This document shows, in pieces, positions 27,876 to 35,742 of a DNA stretch of 64,000 nt; the first letter of the stretch is position 1; every line of letters begins with the position of its first letter. Made by a program: the position numbers and the translations under genes. The notes beneath the pieces were generated by a model. It worked only from the letters and a program-made list of their open reading frames with translations. It made no database searches and was not told the origin of the DNA. The stretch comes from Terrabacter sp. Root85 (GTDB lineage Bacteria; Actinomycetota; Actinomycetes; Actinomycetales; Dermatophilaceae): positions 361,238 through 425,237 of the forward strand of contig NZ_LMIW01000009.1 in the NCBI RefSeq assembly GCF_001429185.1. The letters run 5' to 3'.

Positions 27876-27911
27876 TACTGGCCGGTCACTTCCATGATGC
27901 TACTGACCGGT
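27876..27911. promoter_or_regulatory. Two TACTGRCCGGT repeats upstream of the acyl-CoA dehydrogenase gene
   Basis: TACTGGCCGGT at 27876-27886 and TACTGACCGGT at 27901-27911 are direct repeats 25 bases apart. Each is itself a near-palindrome. Their place ahead of a fatty-acid oxidation gene suggests a TetR-type regulator site. The regulator is not in the window. Confidence 0.5.
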
Positions 27912-28063
27912 AACGATCGCAAGGGGGAGAGGTCACGGTTGCGCCACGAGCGGCCTCCGAGGGCGTATGCCGCCCGGCCGGCCTGTGCGCCACGCACCCG
28001 TCGCCGGGACGACCCGATCGCAAACGGGGTGCGTCACGCGTCGGGAGCCGCTGGGATGGGGAC

Positions 28064-28219
28064 ATGGACGCCCGTCACCGCCTCGCCCTGGACCCCTTCG
28101 ACTGGCAGCGCACCGCCTCGGGCCAGATCCGCGTGAGCCGGGGTGGCCGGCTCGAGGACGCGGTCCAGCACGCCCTGGCCCGGGCGACCGGCAACTACCG
28201 GCCCGGCAACGAGCGCTGA
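28064..28219 (+). CDS. Candidate 51-residue protein
   Basis: ATG at 28064 opens 51 codons ending at TGA 28217-28219. Start context includes GGATGGGG. Third positions are overwhelmingly G/C and the product (MDARHRLALDPFDWQRTASG, then a helix-like basic/acidic stretch) looks protein-like. It lies between divergent fadE and the tRNA hairpin. No family recognised. A chance frame in GC-rich DNA cannot be excluded. Confidence 0.45.
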   Translation: MDARHRLALDPFDWQRTASGQIRVSRGGRLEDAVQHALARATGNYRPGNER

Positions 28220-28261
28220 CGGTGGGGAGTGCCGGCCACCCGGCCCGCGAGCCCCGGCCGG

Positions 28262-28289
28262 ACGGCATACGTGCTCGGACGGCATACGT
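28262..28289. repeat. Paired ACGGCATACG motifs
   Basis: CGGACGGCATACGTG occurs twice in direct repeat 17 bases apart (GGCATAC at 28264 and 28281), directly before the tRNA terminator hairpin. This is one of the densest spots for the window-wide GGCATAC motif. Confidence 0.8.
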
Positions 28290-28301
28290 GCCCGGACAGC
28301 A

Positions 28302-28332
28302 GAAGGGCCCGGTCACGGAGACCGGGCCCTTC
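28302..28332. terminator. Terminator hairpin next to the aberrant tRNA-Gly
   Basis: GAAGGGCCCGGT (28302-28313) pairs perfectly with ACCGGGCCCTTC (28321-28332). It lies 5 bases beyond the CCA end of the minus-strand tRNA gene and after the plus-strand small gene, so it can end both. A dedicated terminator supports active transcription of the tRNA. Confidence 0.7.
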
Positions 28333-28337
28333 CCATC

Positions 28338-28411
28338 TGGAGCAGGCGGCACGAATTGCACGTACGTCTTCCTTCTGGAAGAAGGCTGTTCTGCTACTGA
28401 ACTACGCCTGC
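28338..28411 (-). tRNA. Aberrant tRNA-Gly(UCC), possibly non-proteinogenic
   Basis: A 74-base cloverleaf with encoded CCA. The acceptor stem GCAGGCG/CGCCTGC and T stem GTACG/CGTGC pair fully (one G-U), the D stem is GTTC/GAAC, and the anticodon loop is CTTCCAG with anticodon UCC. The anticodon stem GCCTT/AAGGA has a G-A mismatch at its top. The D loop is AGTAGCA, so G18 is replaced by A. The T loop is TGCAATT, so U55 is replaced by G. The normal tRNA-Gly(CCC) at 31959-32032 has AATGGTA and TTCGATT at these places. A promoter-like TTGGAC/TACGGT pair lies upstream on the minus strand. Loss of both partners of the G18-U55 contact is the hallmark of staphylococcal tRNAs that donate glycine to peptidoglycan. 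Confidence 0.8.
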
Positions 28412-28525
28412 GAGGCGTCGCCAACCGTAGCAACAGTCGGGCCGCGACGTCCAAACGGCGCGCTCGGGCGCGCCGCCGGAACGCCCGCTCGGGTCCGGGC
28501 CGACGCGCTCGAGGTCAGCCGACGG

Positions 28526-29020
28526 TCACGAGCCGTCGCGCAGGCGGCGGGCGAAGGCCGATGACCGCGCCCGCAGCTCCTCGACACGTCGCTCGACGAG
28601 GGCGAGCGGGTCCAGGCCGCCCTCCATGCCGTTCGGCGGCCGCCGGACGTGCGTCGAGCAGCTGAAGTCGGCGTGCACGAGGGTGCCGAGGCTGTTGCCC
28701 TCGCGGCCGGATGCCCCGGCCCGCCGGGCCACGAAGAGGGCCACCTCGCTCGTCGCAAAGGCGTCCTCGCACCAGGCGCACATCGCGCTCGCCTTGCGCG
28801 TGCGCTCTGCGGTCCGGAGGAGGAAGCCGACGGGTTCGTCGTCGACCGGGACGACGGCGTAGGCCCGTTGCGGGTTGCTGCGGTCGACCCAGCCGAGGTA
28901 GTCGAGCGTCTCCCAGCGCCGTCCGAGGTCGAGGTCGGCGGGAAGGGTGGCCTGCTTGGCCTCACGCCGGGAGGCGTTGACGAAGGAGGCGCGAATCTCG
29001 TTGTCCGTCAATGGTTTCAC
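28526..29020 (-). CDS. FBP-domain (elongation factor G-binding, FusB-like) zinc-finger protein
   Basis: A 164-residue protein. The C-terminal half carries a treble-clef zinc site, with MCAWCEDAF and later DFSCSTHVRRP supplying cysteines, preceded by the conserved stretch LGWVDRSNPQRAY. This matches the FBP domain of FusB/C-type proteins that bind EF-G and can rescue fusidic-acid-stalled ribosomes. Most actinobacterial members are untested. The start is GTG at 29020. It is transcribed divergently from the NlpC/P60 unit and is upstream of the aberrant tRNA on the same strand, 114 bases away. Confidence 0.8.
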   Translation of the reverse strand: MKPLTDNEIRASFVNASRREAKQATLPADLDLGRRWETLDYLGWVDRSNPQRAYAVVPVDDEPVGFLLRTAERTRKASAMCAWCEDAFATSEVALFVARRAGASGREGNSLGTLVHADFSCSTHVRRPPNGMEGGLDPLALVERRVEELRARSSAFARRLRDGS

Positions 29021-29426
29021 GGTCTGTTCCTGTCAGTCGGGCAGGACCGGGTGACCCGGTCAGCCGGGGTGGGGGAGGTGGGGCGGGACCCTGACCGCTG
29101 AGCAGGCCATGACGGCCACCCACCTCTCCGCGGGCCTCCCCGCTGACGACTGACGTGCCCCGACGGAGCAGCGTCCATGGTGTGTCACGACGTCCGCGGT
29201 GGTCCACCGGTTTACCGGAGCGCAGCAGCGCCGGACTGCGTATGCCGTGGGCTACCGAGGACGTCCATCACGCCGCGGCGGCCGACGGAATGTCCGCTCC
29301 CACCGCATTTGACTTGTCAACTATTGCCACAATCTGTTCGTGTAGGACCCTTTTCGTGACCTGTCTGTCACCGTCGATGGATGCTCATCGCCCGGGGTCT
29401 CCCCCGAGCGGCCCACCGCACGCCGA
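29021..29426. other. Intergenic region upstream of the riboswitch
   Basis: These 400 bases hold no convincing gene. Visible items are a GTATGCC motif at 29240, a perfect 12-base palindrome TTGACTTGTCAA at 29309-29320 within an AT-richer tract (29300-29360) that probably contains the promoter of the leader RNA, and a short hairpin GCCCGGGGTCTCCCCCGAGC near 29390-29410. Confidence 0.5.
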
Positions 29427-29572
29427 GTCCTGTCCACCGGTGGGGCAGCAACGCAATAACGGACAGGAGTGGGGGACCCACTTTCGGGCCGGCCAGCCGG
29501 TCCTTGGGGTGAAGCCGCATCTGCGGCCGGGCATCTTCCGCCCGAACCCGACAGCTCACCTCACAGGCGTGG
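29427..29572 (+). promoter_or_regulatory. c-di-AMP riboswitch (ydaO/yuaA type)
   Basis: The leader contains the actinobacterial ydaO-yuaA pattern. A closing stem TCCTGTCC (29428-29435) pairs with GGACAGGA (29461-29468), then GGGGGACCCAC, GGGGTGAAGCCGCATCTGC, and the highly conserved tail CCCGAACCCGACAGCT and TCACAGGCG. It ends about 14 bases before the start of the NlpC/P60 gene. Binding of c-di-AMP is known to switch off such leaders, which in actinobacteria commonly precede wall hydrolase genes. Boundaries are approximate. Confidence 0.85.
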
Positions 29573-29585
29573 GAAGGAATCCACC

Positions 29586-30137
29586 ATGCCCGCTTCTACC
29601 CTTGCACGCCGAATTCCCTTGCAGTCCCTGGCTATCACGCCACTTCTCGCAGCCGCCCTCCTCGTCGGGACGGGTACCGCGCCGACATCGTCGGTGACGC
29701 CCCAGGCGGCCTCTCGAGCGGGGACCGCTCCGGTCACCATCAAGGCCAAACCGGTCGCCTACGTCTCGGCCGCCACGCGTGCTGCGCGCGGCAGGACCGC
29801 CGTCAGGATCGCCGCCGCACAGCAGGGCGATCCCTACCGCTACGGGGCCGCGGGCCCGTCGGCGTTCGACTGCTCCGGCCTCGTCTACTACACCTACCGC
29901 ACCCGTCTCGGCGTCGGCGTCCCGCGCACCGCCAACGCACAGAGACTCGCCAGCGTCCGCATCAGCAAGGCGAACGTCCAGCAGGGCGACCTCATCTTCT
30001 TCATGTCCGGGGGCCGCGCCTACCACGTCGGCATCTACGCCGGCTACGGCAAGGTCTGGCACGCACCCAGACCCGGCCAGCGCGTCCAGCTCTCGAGGAT
30101 CTGGACGACGAGCTGGGTCGCAGGCCGCATGCCCTGA
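29586..30137 (+). CDS. Secreted NlpC/P60 cell-wall peptidase
   Basis: A 183-residue exported protein. A basic N-terminus and a hydrophobic core (SLAITPLLAAALLVG) form a signal peptide. The NlpC/P60 domain covers residues about 65-180 with catalytic Cys in FDCSGLV, His in RAYHVGIYAG and the third residue in VWHAPR. It should cut D-Glu to diaminopimelate-type bonds in stem peptides. ATG at 29586 has GGAAGGA about eight bases upstream, overlapping the end of the riboswitch, so translation or transcription is likely controlled by c-di-AMP. Single-gene unit. Confidence 0.92.
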   Translation: MPASTLARRIPLQSLAITPLLAAALLVGTGTAPTSSVTPQAASRAGTAPVTIKAKPVAYVSAATRAARGRTAVRIAAAQQGDPYRYGAAGPSAFDCSGLVYYTYRTRLGVGVPRTANAQRLASVRISKANVQQGDLIFFMSGGRAYHVGIYAGYGKVWHAPRPGQRVQLSRIWTTSWVAGRMP

Positions 30138-30148
30138 CGCCCGTCACA

Positions 30149-30196
30149 CCGTCCCGTGACCGGTGTCGGGCGCGTCCGCCACCGGCCACGGGACGG
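30149..30196 (+). terminator. Hairpin after the NlpC/P60 gene
   Basis: CCGTCCCGTG (30149-30158) pairs with CACGGGACGG (30187-30196), with inner CCGGTG/CACCGG pairing. It begins about 12 bases after the stop codon. Confidence 0.6.
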
Positions 30197-30264
30197 CGTA
30201 TCAGTGACTGCCCCGTGGGCCTCTGTCCCCTGCGTCGTCCGACGTCCGGACCAGGGAGATCTCC

Positions 30265-31896
30265 ATGACCACGTCACTGCCCGTCTTCGAGCTGGGCCGA
30301 CCGCGGCTCGACCTCGAACGCGTCGCCGCCCTCGCCGCCGACCTGCTGCAGCTGCGGGGAGAGGTGACCGAGGACGGGGACCGTCTCTCCGTCTCCGACG
30401 AGAACCTCGTGCTCGAGGTCTTCACCGCCTCCGGCGAGCTCTTCGCGGCGGACCGGTCGCAGCTGCACAACCCATCCCTGCGCCCCGTGCTGCCCACGCC
30501 TGACGAGGCCTACGCGCTGGCGAGGGGTCTCATGGAGCGCCACGACCTCGCCCCTCGGACCGGTGACCTCGTCGAGCTCGTCGAGCTCGGCCCCGGCGGT
30601 ACCCACGTCGCGGCACGGGCACGTCGCCGCGCACGTGCGGACCGGCGCACCCGGCAGCTGGACGTGCAGGCACGCTTCACCCTCGGCATCCGCAACCCCG
30701 GGGTGGACTCGGAGCCGAAGGTCCTCCCGGTCATCGGCGGTGGCGGGAAGCTCTCCTTCACCTTCGGTGACGGGGGGCGGCTCATCGGCGCCAACGGCGG
30801 CTTCCGCCCGGTCGGCGATCCGACGTTCGTCGACGCGCTCGACGTCGACGAGGCGTTCGAGAGGCTCGGCTCGGGCGACACGCTCGACCGCGAGGGCGCC
30901 TACCTCGCGTACTACCTCGCGCCGGGTGACGTCGGTCAGACGGTGCTCACGCCGGTCTGGGTCTTCACGAGCGCGTTCGACGTCGACCACGCCGGTGGCA
31001 GGGGCCGATCGACCGTGCACGGCCGCCACACCTTCGTGGCGGCCACCGACCGCGGACCCGTCTTTGCGCAGGTGGAGGAGCAGTCGGAGCGGCGGGACAG
31101 GCCCCCGGCAGCCCGGAGACCCTTCGACCGCAAGGGGGCCCGAGCCGACCGTGCAGTCAACCCGAGCGAGGCGGGCACCAGCTGGGTCAGGCAGATCGAC
31201 CAGAGCACGCCCCTGGGTGGCAGCCCTGCCAACGCCCAAGGCTTCGTCGACGGCCTGTCGGCCGACGGGTGGCAGATGAACTTCAACTGGGGCGACCTCA
31301 ACGCCTGGGAGTCGGACTGGCACTCCGACGACGACACGTGGGTCGACGCCGCCGACTTCGTCTTCTACACCGGCCACGCCAACCAGAACGGCTGGGTGCT
31401 GTGCGTGCCCGGCAAGAAGCAGTCGGTGCTCCTGACCCCGAGCTCCGTCGGTGCGGCGCCGGCATCACCCGGCGACCTCTACGGCCAGAACGACCTCGAG
31501 TGGTTCGCCGTGGCCGCCTGCGGGCCGCTCCAGGACGACGTCATCTCGGCCGGTGGCGGCGACGTGCTGAGCCGCTGGGACGGCGCCTTCGACGGCCTGC
31601 ACACGATGCTCGGCTACGGCGCGATCACCTTCGACAACGCCGATGAGGGACGCAAGCTGGCCCGCTACACCCGCGACGGAATGAGCGTCATCGATGCCTG
31701 GTTCCGGACCGCCAAGGAGGTCCAGCCAGCCACGAACGGAGAGGCCGCGCCCGACGGCCCGGACGTGTGGGTGGGTGCCATGTGGGTCACCAAGGCGGGC
31801 GTCGACCCCTCTGGCGACCACATCTGGGGCCACGGCTCGGTCGCCGCCGACCCGACGGCACCCACGCAGCTCGTCTGCATGTGGACGACCTGCTAG
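30265..31896 (+). CDS. DUF6345-type protein, function unknown
   Basis: A 543-residue protein without a signal peptide. Residues about 1-290 are an unknown alpha/beta region rich in charged residues. The C-terminal part (about 320-543) contains FVFYTGHANQNGW, then EWFAVAACGPLQ and HTMLGYGAITF. This has the G-H / A-C-x pattern of the DUF6345 family, which recalls the His-Cys dyad of caspase/gingipain-fold peptidases; that link is my inference. ATG at 30265 after GGGAGATCTCC. It is monocistronic and ends at a strong hairpin shared with tRNA-Gly. Confidence 0.6.
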   Translation: MTTSLPVFELGRPRLDLERVAALAADLLQLRGEVTEDGDRLSVSDENLVLEVFTASGELFAADRSQLHNPSLRPVLPTPDEAYALARGLMERHDLAPRTGDLVELVELGPGGTHVAARARRRARADRRTRQLDVQARFTLGIRNPGVDSEPKVLPVIGGGGKLSFTFGDGGRLIGANGGFRPVGDPTFVDALDVDEAFERLGSGDTLDREGAYLAYYLAPGDVGQTVLTPVWVFTSAFDVDHAGGRGRSTVHGRHTFVAATDRGPVFAQVEEQSERRDRPPAARRPFDRKGARADRAVNPSEAGTSWVRQIDQSTPLGGSPANAQGFVDGLSADGWQMNFNWGDLNAWESDWHSDDDTWVDAADFVFYTGHANQNGWVLCVPGKKQSVLLTPSSVGAAPASPGDLYGQNDLEWFAVAACGPLQDDVISAGGGDVLSRWDGAFDGLHTMLGYGAITFDNADEGRKLARYTRDGMSVIDAWFRTAKEVQPATNGEAAPDGPDVWVGAMWVTKAGVDPSGDHIWGHGSVAADPTAPTQLVCMWTTC

Positions 31897-31913
31897 GCGG
31901 ACGTCGCGAGACG

Positions 31914-31953
31914 CGCGAGGGCCCCGAACGGCATACCGGTCGGGGCCCTCGCG
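31914..31953. terminator. Bidirectional terminator with GGCATAC in its loop
   Basis: CGCGAGGGCCCCGA (31914-31927) and TCGGGGCCCTCGCG (31940-31953) are perfectly complementary. The 12-base loop contains GGCATAC at 31930. It serves the DUF6345 gene and the minus-strand tRNA-Gly(CCC). Confidence 0.8.
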
Positions 31954-31958
31954 TCGTG

Positions 31959-32032
31959 TGGAGCGAGCGACGGGAATCGAACCCGCGTATCCAGCTTGGG
32001 AAGCTGGCGCTCTACCATTGAGCTACGCTCGC
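31959..32032 (-). tRNA. tRNA-Gly(CCC)
   Basis: Cloverleaf with acceptor GCGAGCG/CGCTCGC, D loop AATGGTA, anticodon stem CCAGC/GCTGG and loop TTCCCAA (anticodon CCC), T loop TTCGATT, discriminator U and encoded CCA. All elbow residues are canonical, which makes it a useful contrast to the tRNA at 28338-28411. Confidence 0.95.
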
Positions 32033-32142
32033 ACGGGCCGCCCGGAGGTGCCCCGCGAAAGGGTCCGCAAGGCGGCACGCGGCGTCAGTGTAGCCGACAC
32101 CGCGCCAGTGCCAGGAACGCGACCCCAGGGGCCGAAACCGTC

Positions 32143-32574
32143 ATGGATCTCGCCAAGCAGACCGCCTTCGTCGACCATGTCCGCGAGCGCGGCGGGGCGA
32201 GTGCCCAGGTGGCCGTCACCCTCGAGCAGTTCTTCGAGGGCAACGACTGCGAGTGGTGCATCGCGCCGAACCGTCCCGAGGACGTGCCGCTCGACACCGT
32301 GCGCCGGGTGCTCTTCGAGCTGCGCGAGCACCCGGAGGTGCACGACGTGCGGGTGGAGCTCGACGTCCTCGAGTTCCAGGACTTCCCCGACGACGAATGG
32401 CCCTACGCGAGTGGGGTGGCCGTCATCACGACCCTGCTCCCCGAGGAGGTCGACGCGATGACGATCGATGCCGACACCGAGTCGAGCGGCGGCCCCGCCG
32501 CGAGCGCGCAGTGGCTCGTCGACGGGCCGGTCGTGCCCGACGGTCACCACTACGTCGGCGTGTGGTGGGACTGA
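32143..32574 (+). CDS. Conserved actinobacterial protein, unknown
   Basis: A 143-residue acidic cytoplasmic protein beginning MDLAKQTAF. It has the block GNDCEWCIAPNRPED, whose C-x-x-C could bind metal, and ends in a W-W-D motif. No catalytic motif was recognised. The stop TGA overlaps the start of the SMP-30 gene by one base, so the two are translationally coupled. Function unknown. Confidence 0.7.
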   Translation: MDLAKQTAFVDHVRERGGASAQVAVTLEQFFEGNDCEWCIAPNRPEDVPLDTVRRVLFELREHPEVHDVRVELDVLEFQDFPDDEWPYASGVAVITTLLPEEVDAMTIDADTESSGGPAASAQWLVDGPVVPDGHHYVGVWWD

Positions 32575-33443
32575 TGGCTGCCGACGGCGGCCGGATCGTG
32601 ACGGGAGAGCTCGAGCAGGTCACCGACGCCGTCTGCTACCACGGCGAGGGGCCCGTGTGGTCGCCGACGTGGGGTGGGCTGCGCTGGGTCGACCTTCTCG
32701 CCGGTGACGTCCTGACCCTGCGCGCCGACGGCTCCGTCGACCGCCTGCACGTCGGCGACGTCGCCGCCTTCGTGCGGCCACGCAGGTCCGGCGGCTGGGT
32801 GGTCGCGACCGAGCGCGGTCTGGCGCTCGCGGACGAGCCGGACGGCACACCCGCCCCGTGGTTCGACCTCTGGGACGACCCGGCGGTCCGGATGAACGAG
32901 GGCGGCGTCGACGGCGAGGGCCGCCTGTGGGCGGGGACGATGGGCTACGACCGCGTGCCCGGCAGCGCGCGGCTCTTCCGTGTCGACGGCAACGGCGACG
33001 TCACGACCCTGCTGCCCGACGTGACGATCTCCAACGGCATCGACCTCTCGCCCGACGGCCGGCTCGCCTACTACGACGACACCCCGACCGGCCGCACCGA
33101 CGTCTTCACGGTCGTCGACGGCGAGCTCACCGACCGGCGCCCCTTCGTCACCCACGACGTCGGCCACCCTGACGGGCTCACGGTCGACAGCGCCGGCAAC
33201 GTCTGGGTCGCCCTCAACGGCGCTGGCCGCGTCCGCTGCCACTCACCGGGGGGCGACGTGCTCGCCGAGGTCGCCGTCCCCGTGCGCCTCACAACGGCGT
33301 GCACGTTCGGCGGCGACGACCTGCGCGACCTCTACCTCACGACGTCGCGCGAGAACCTCGACGACCCCGAGCCCCAGGCCGGAGCCGTCTTCCGCGTGCG
33401 CGTCGCGGTGCCGGGGCAGCCGGTGCGCGCCTTCGCCGGCTGA
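32574..33443 (+). CDS. SMP-30/gluconolactonase family sugar lactonase
   Basis: A 289-residue six-bladed propeller. Metal-ligand blocks of the family are present: Glu in YHGEGPVW, Asn/Asp in MNEGGVDGEGRLWAG, Asn in ISNGIDLSPD and Asp in GHPDGLTVD. It should hydrolyse a sugar lactone with Ca2+ or Zn2+; substrate unknown. ATG at 32574 overlaps the preceding stop (TGATG). It converges on the AAA+ ATPase gene, with a GTATGCC motif at 33470 in the gap. Confidence 0.87.
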   Translation: MAADGGRIVTGELEQVTDAVCYHGEGPVWSPTWGGLRWVDLLAGDVLTLRADGSVDRLHVGDVAAFVRPRRSGGWVVATERGLALADEPDGTPAPWFDLWDDPAVRMNEGGVDGEGRLWAGTMGYDRVPGSARLFRVDGNGDVTTLLPDVTISNGIDLSPDGRLAYYDDTPTGRTDVFTVVDGELTDRRPFVTHDVGHPDGLTVDSAGNVWVALNGAGRVRCHSPGGDVLAEVAVPVRLTTACTFGGDDLRDLYLTTSRENLDDPEPQAGAVFRVRVAVPGQPVRAFAG

Positions 33444-33526
33444 GCAGCAGCCCCCAGACCACCGAGGGCGTATGCCGTGTGCCCGGGTCGCGCAGCGGGG
33501 CCCGGGCGCGCTCGGCACGCATCACC

Positions 33527-35059
33527 TCACGGCGGTGGTCCCGGGCGGGTCATCCCGCCGTCGGAGGACGGGCCGAGGAGCACGACCGGGCGACGCGGTC
33601 GCAGCCGGCCGGACGGCATACCACCGGGGTCGACGGCGGCGCCGTCTTCGTCCTTGCCGCCCACGCCGAGGAGGCTGCGCGTCAGCGCCTGCGCGTCCGA
33701 CAGGAGCTCGTCGAGGGCCTGGCCGAGGTGGTCGTCGGCCGGCGGCTCGTCGGCGACCGCCGCCGCGAGGACCGCGCGCCGCACGAGCTCCTTGGCGAAG
33801 GACGCTGTCGTGCCCTCGGCCCGGGCGGCCGCGGCCGAGATCGCCTCGGGGCCGAAGAGGTGCCCGCCGTAGAGGCGGAGCAGCTCGCGACGGCCCTCGG
33901 CGTCCGGCAGCGGGATCTCGGCGGCCAGGTCGACACGGCCGGGCCGCTGCGACAGGGCGACCTCCAGGTCCTCGACGCGGTTCGTCGTCAGCACGAAGGC
34001 GACGTCGGAGTCGGAGTCGAGGCCGTCGAGGGCGTCGAGCACCTCGAAGAGCAGGGGAGAGGCCCCCATCGGGGCGAACGACCGGTCCTCGGCGACGAGA
34101 TCGCAGTCCTCGAGGACGACGATCGCCGGCTGGTGCGCCCGCGCGACCTTGGCGGCGTCGTGGATGAAGCGCAACGAGCCGCCGCTCAGCAGCACCGCCG
34201 TCGTGCCCGGCGTCGCCGAGAGCAGGTAGCGCACCGTGTGCGTCTTGCCGGTGCCGGGCGGCCCGTAGAGCAGGACCCCGCGCTTGAGGTGCTGCCCGTG
34301 GGCCACGAGCCGCTCCCGGTGCTCGCCCATGCCGATGACGTGGTGCGCCACCCGGTCGAGCACCCCGTCGGGCAGCACCACGGCGGCCGCGTCGACGGTC
34401 GGTCGCTCGATGAAGGTCACGCCCGCCATGCCGGGGCCGTAGGGGTCCGAGCCGAACGTCACGACCTGGCCGCGGATGACGCTGCGCTCGTCCATGAGCT
34501 CCTGGATGCGCGCCATGAGCGCGTCGGACACGTCGCGGTCGCGGGCGACGACCTCGATGGTCCCGGACTCGCGCCCGAACTGTCGGTTCATGCCCTGCTG
34601 ACGGACCGCGACGGCGTGTCCGTCGAAGTGGAAGAGGCGGATGCCGGAGGTCACGACCTGTCGCTGGTCGTCCTTGCCGGGGCCGGTCGGCATCCGGTCG
34701 TAGTCGACCTGGCCGACCGACATGACCTGGCCGTGGAAGCGCTGCACGAGGTCGCCGAGCGACATGTGGTGACGCGCGTCGCCGGCGATGCCGATGACGG
34801 CGGCGTCGGGATCGGCGCCCGCGACCTCGGACAGGGCGATGTCCGCGTCGACGAGGCGGTGCGGCAGCACGGTCGCCGAGACGACGGCCAGCAGGTGCGG
34901 CTCGACCCCGAGGTGCTCGCGCAGGGCGTCCGACAGCCGCTGGCCGGCCTCGTCGGACGGTAGCGACTCGAGGATCCGCCGGAGGACGGAGTGGAAGTCG
35001 GCGAGCAGGGCGTCGTCGGCGCGGCCGGAGCCCGGGCCGGAGGGGTCGGAGGGGTCCAT
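33527..35059 (-). CDS. AAA+ ATPase
   Basis: A 510-residue protein. The N-terminal 230 residues are a divergent domain; the AAA+ module follows with Walker A GPPGTGKTHT (residue about 265), Walker B IVVLEDCDLV with Asp in the hhhhDE position changed to E-D, sensor 1 VLTTNRVED and an Arg finger region SQRPGRVD. The architecture resembles actinobacterial single-AAA proteins of the ClpX/spastin-like or ATPase-of-unknown-function group. ATG at 35059. Monocistronic. It could be a chaperone or remodelling factor; target unknown. Confidence 0.82.
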   Translation of the reverse strand: MDPSDPSGPGSGRADDALLADFHSVLRRILESLPSDEAGQRLSDALREHLGVEPHLLAVVSATVLPHRLVDADIALSEVAGADPDAAVIGIAGDARHHMSLGDLVQRFHGQVMSVGQVDYDRMPTGPGKDDQRQVVTSGIRLFHFDGHAVAVRQQGMNRQFGRESGTIEVVARDRDVSDALMARIQELMDERSVIRGQVVTFGSDPYGPGMAGVTFIERPTVDAAAVVLPDGVLDRVAHHVIGMGEHRERLVAHGQHLKRGVLLYGPPGTGKTHTVRYLLSATPGTTAVLLSGGSLRFIHDAAKVARAHQPAIVVLEDCDLVAEDRSFAPMGASPLLFEVLDALDGLDSDSDVAFVLTTNRVEDLEVALSQRPGRVDLAAEIPLPDAEGRRELLRLYGGHLFGPEAISAAAARAEGTTASFAKELVRRAVLAAAVADEPPADDHLGQALDELLSDAQALTRSLLGVGGKDEDGAAVDPGGMPSGRLRPRRPVVLLGPSSDGGMTRPGPPP

Positions 35060-35163
35060 GACGTGACGATAGGTCGCCGACGGCGTCCGTGGGGCGTCCG
35101 CGAGGGAGGAGAGTCGGGCAGGAGTGTCGGGGCGAATCCGGCCCGGCGTTATAGCCTCGTCCC

Positions 35164-35742
35164 GTGCTGCTCTCCGACAAGGACATCCGGGCCGAGATCG
35201 CCGCCGAGCGCGTCGTGCTCGACCCGTGGGACCCCTCGATGGTCCAACCGTCGAGCGTCGACGTCCGGCTGGACAAGTTCTTCCGGCTCTTCGACAACCA
35301 CAAGTACCCCTACATCGACCCCGCCGCCGAGCAGCCGGAGCTGACGCGGCTCGTCGAGGTCGGTCCCGACGAGGACAGCTTCGTGCTGCACCCGGGCGAG
35401 TTCGTCCTCGGCTCGACGCTCGAGACCGTGACGCTCCCCGACGACCTCGCTGCGCGCGTCGAGGGCAAGAGCTCGCTCGGACGGCTCGGCCTGCTGACCC
35501 ATGCGACCGCCGGCTTCGTCGACCCCGGCTTCTCCGGCCACGTCACGCTCGAGCTGTCCAACGTCGCGACCCTGCCGATCATGCTCTACCCCGGCATGAA
35601 GATCGGCCAGCTCTGCTTCATCCGCCTCAGCTCGCCGGCCGAGAACCCTTACGGCTCAGCGGCCTACGGCTCCCACTACCAGGGGCAGCGCGGGCCCACG
35701 GCGAGCCGCTCGTTCGCGAGCTTCCACCGCACCCAGGTGTGA
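35164..35742 (+). CDS. dcd: dCTP deaminase (probably bifunctional dCTP deaminase/dUTPase)
   Basis: A 192-residue enzyme. Active-site blocks are [12 protein letters not shown] (Ser/Arg) and [19 protein letters not shown] (catalytic Glu). It deaminates dCTP to dUTP; actinobacterial forms of this length also convert dUTP to dUMP, feeding thymidylate synthesis. The start is GTG at 35164, 13 bases after a TTATAG-type -10 sequence, so the message may be nearly leaderless. The stop overlaps the GTG of the hydrolase gene by four bases. Confidence 0.93.
   Translation: MLLSDKDIRAEIAAERVVLDPWDPSMVQPSSVDVRLDKFFRLFDNHKYPYIDPAAEQPELTRLVEVGPDEDSFVLHPGEFVLGSTLETVTLPDDLAARVEGKSSLGRLGLLTHATAGFVDPGFSGHVTLELSNVATLPIMLYPGMKIGQLCFIRLSSPAENPYGSAAYGSHYQGQRGPTASRSFASFHRTQV

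Noticed and set aside
28338..28411. Treating the UCC tRNA as an ordinary tRNA-Gly
   Set aside because: The D- and T-loop changes remove the G18-U55 contact that all normal elongator tRNAs keep, as the nearby tRNA-Gly(CCC) does.
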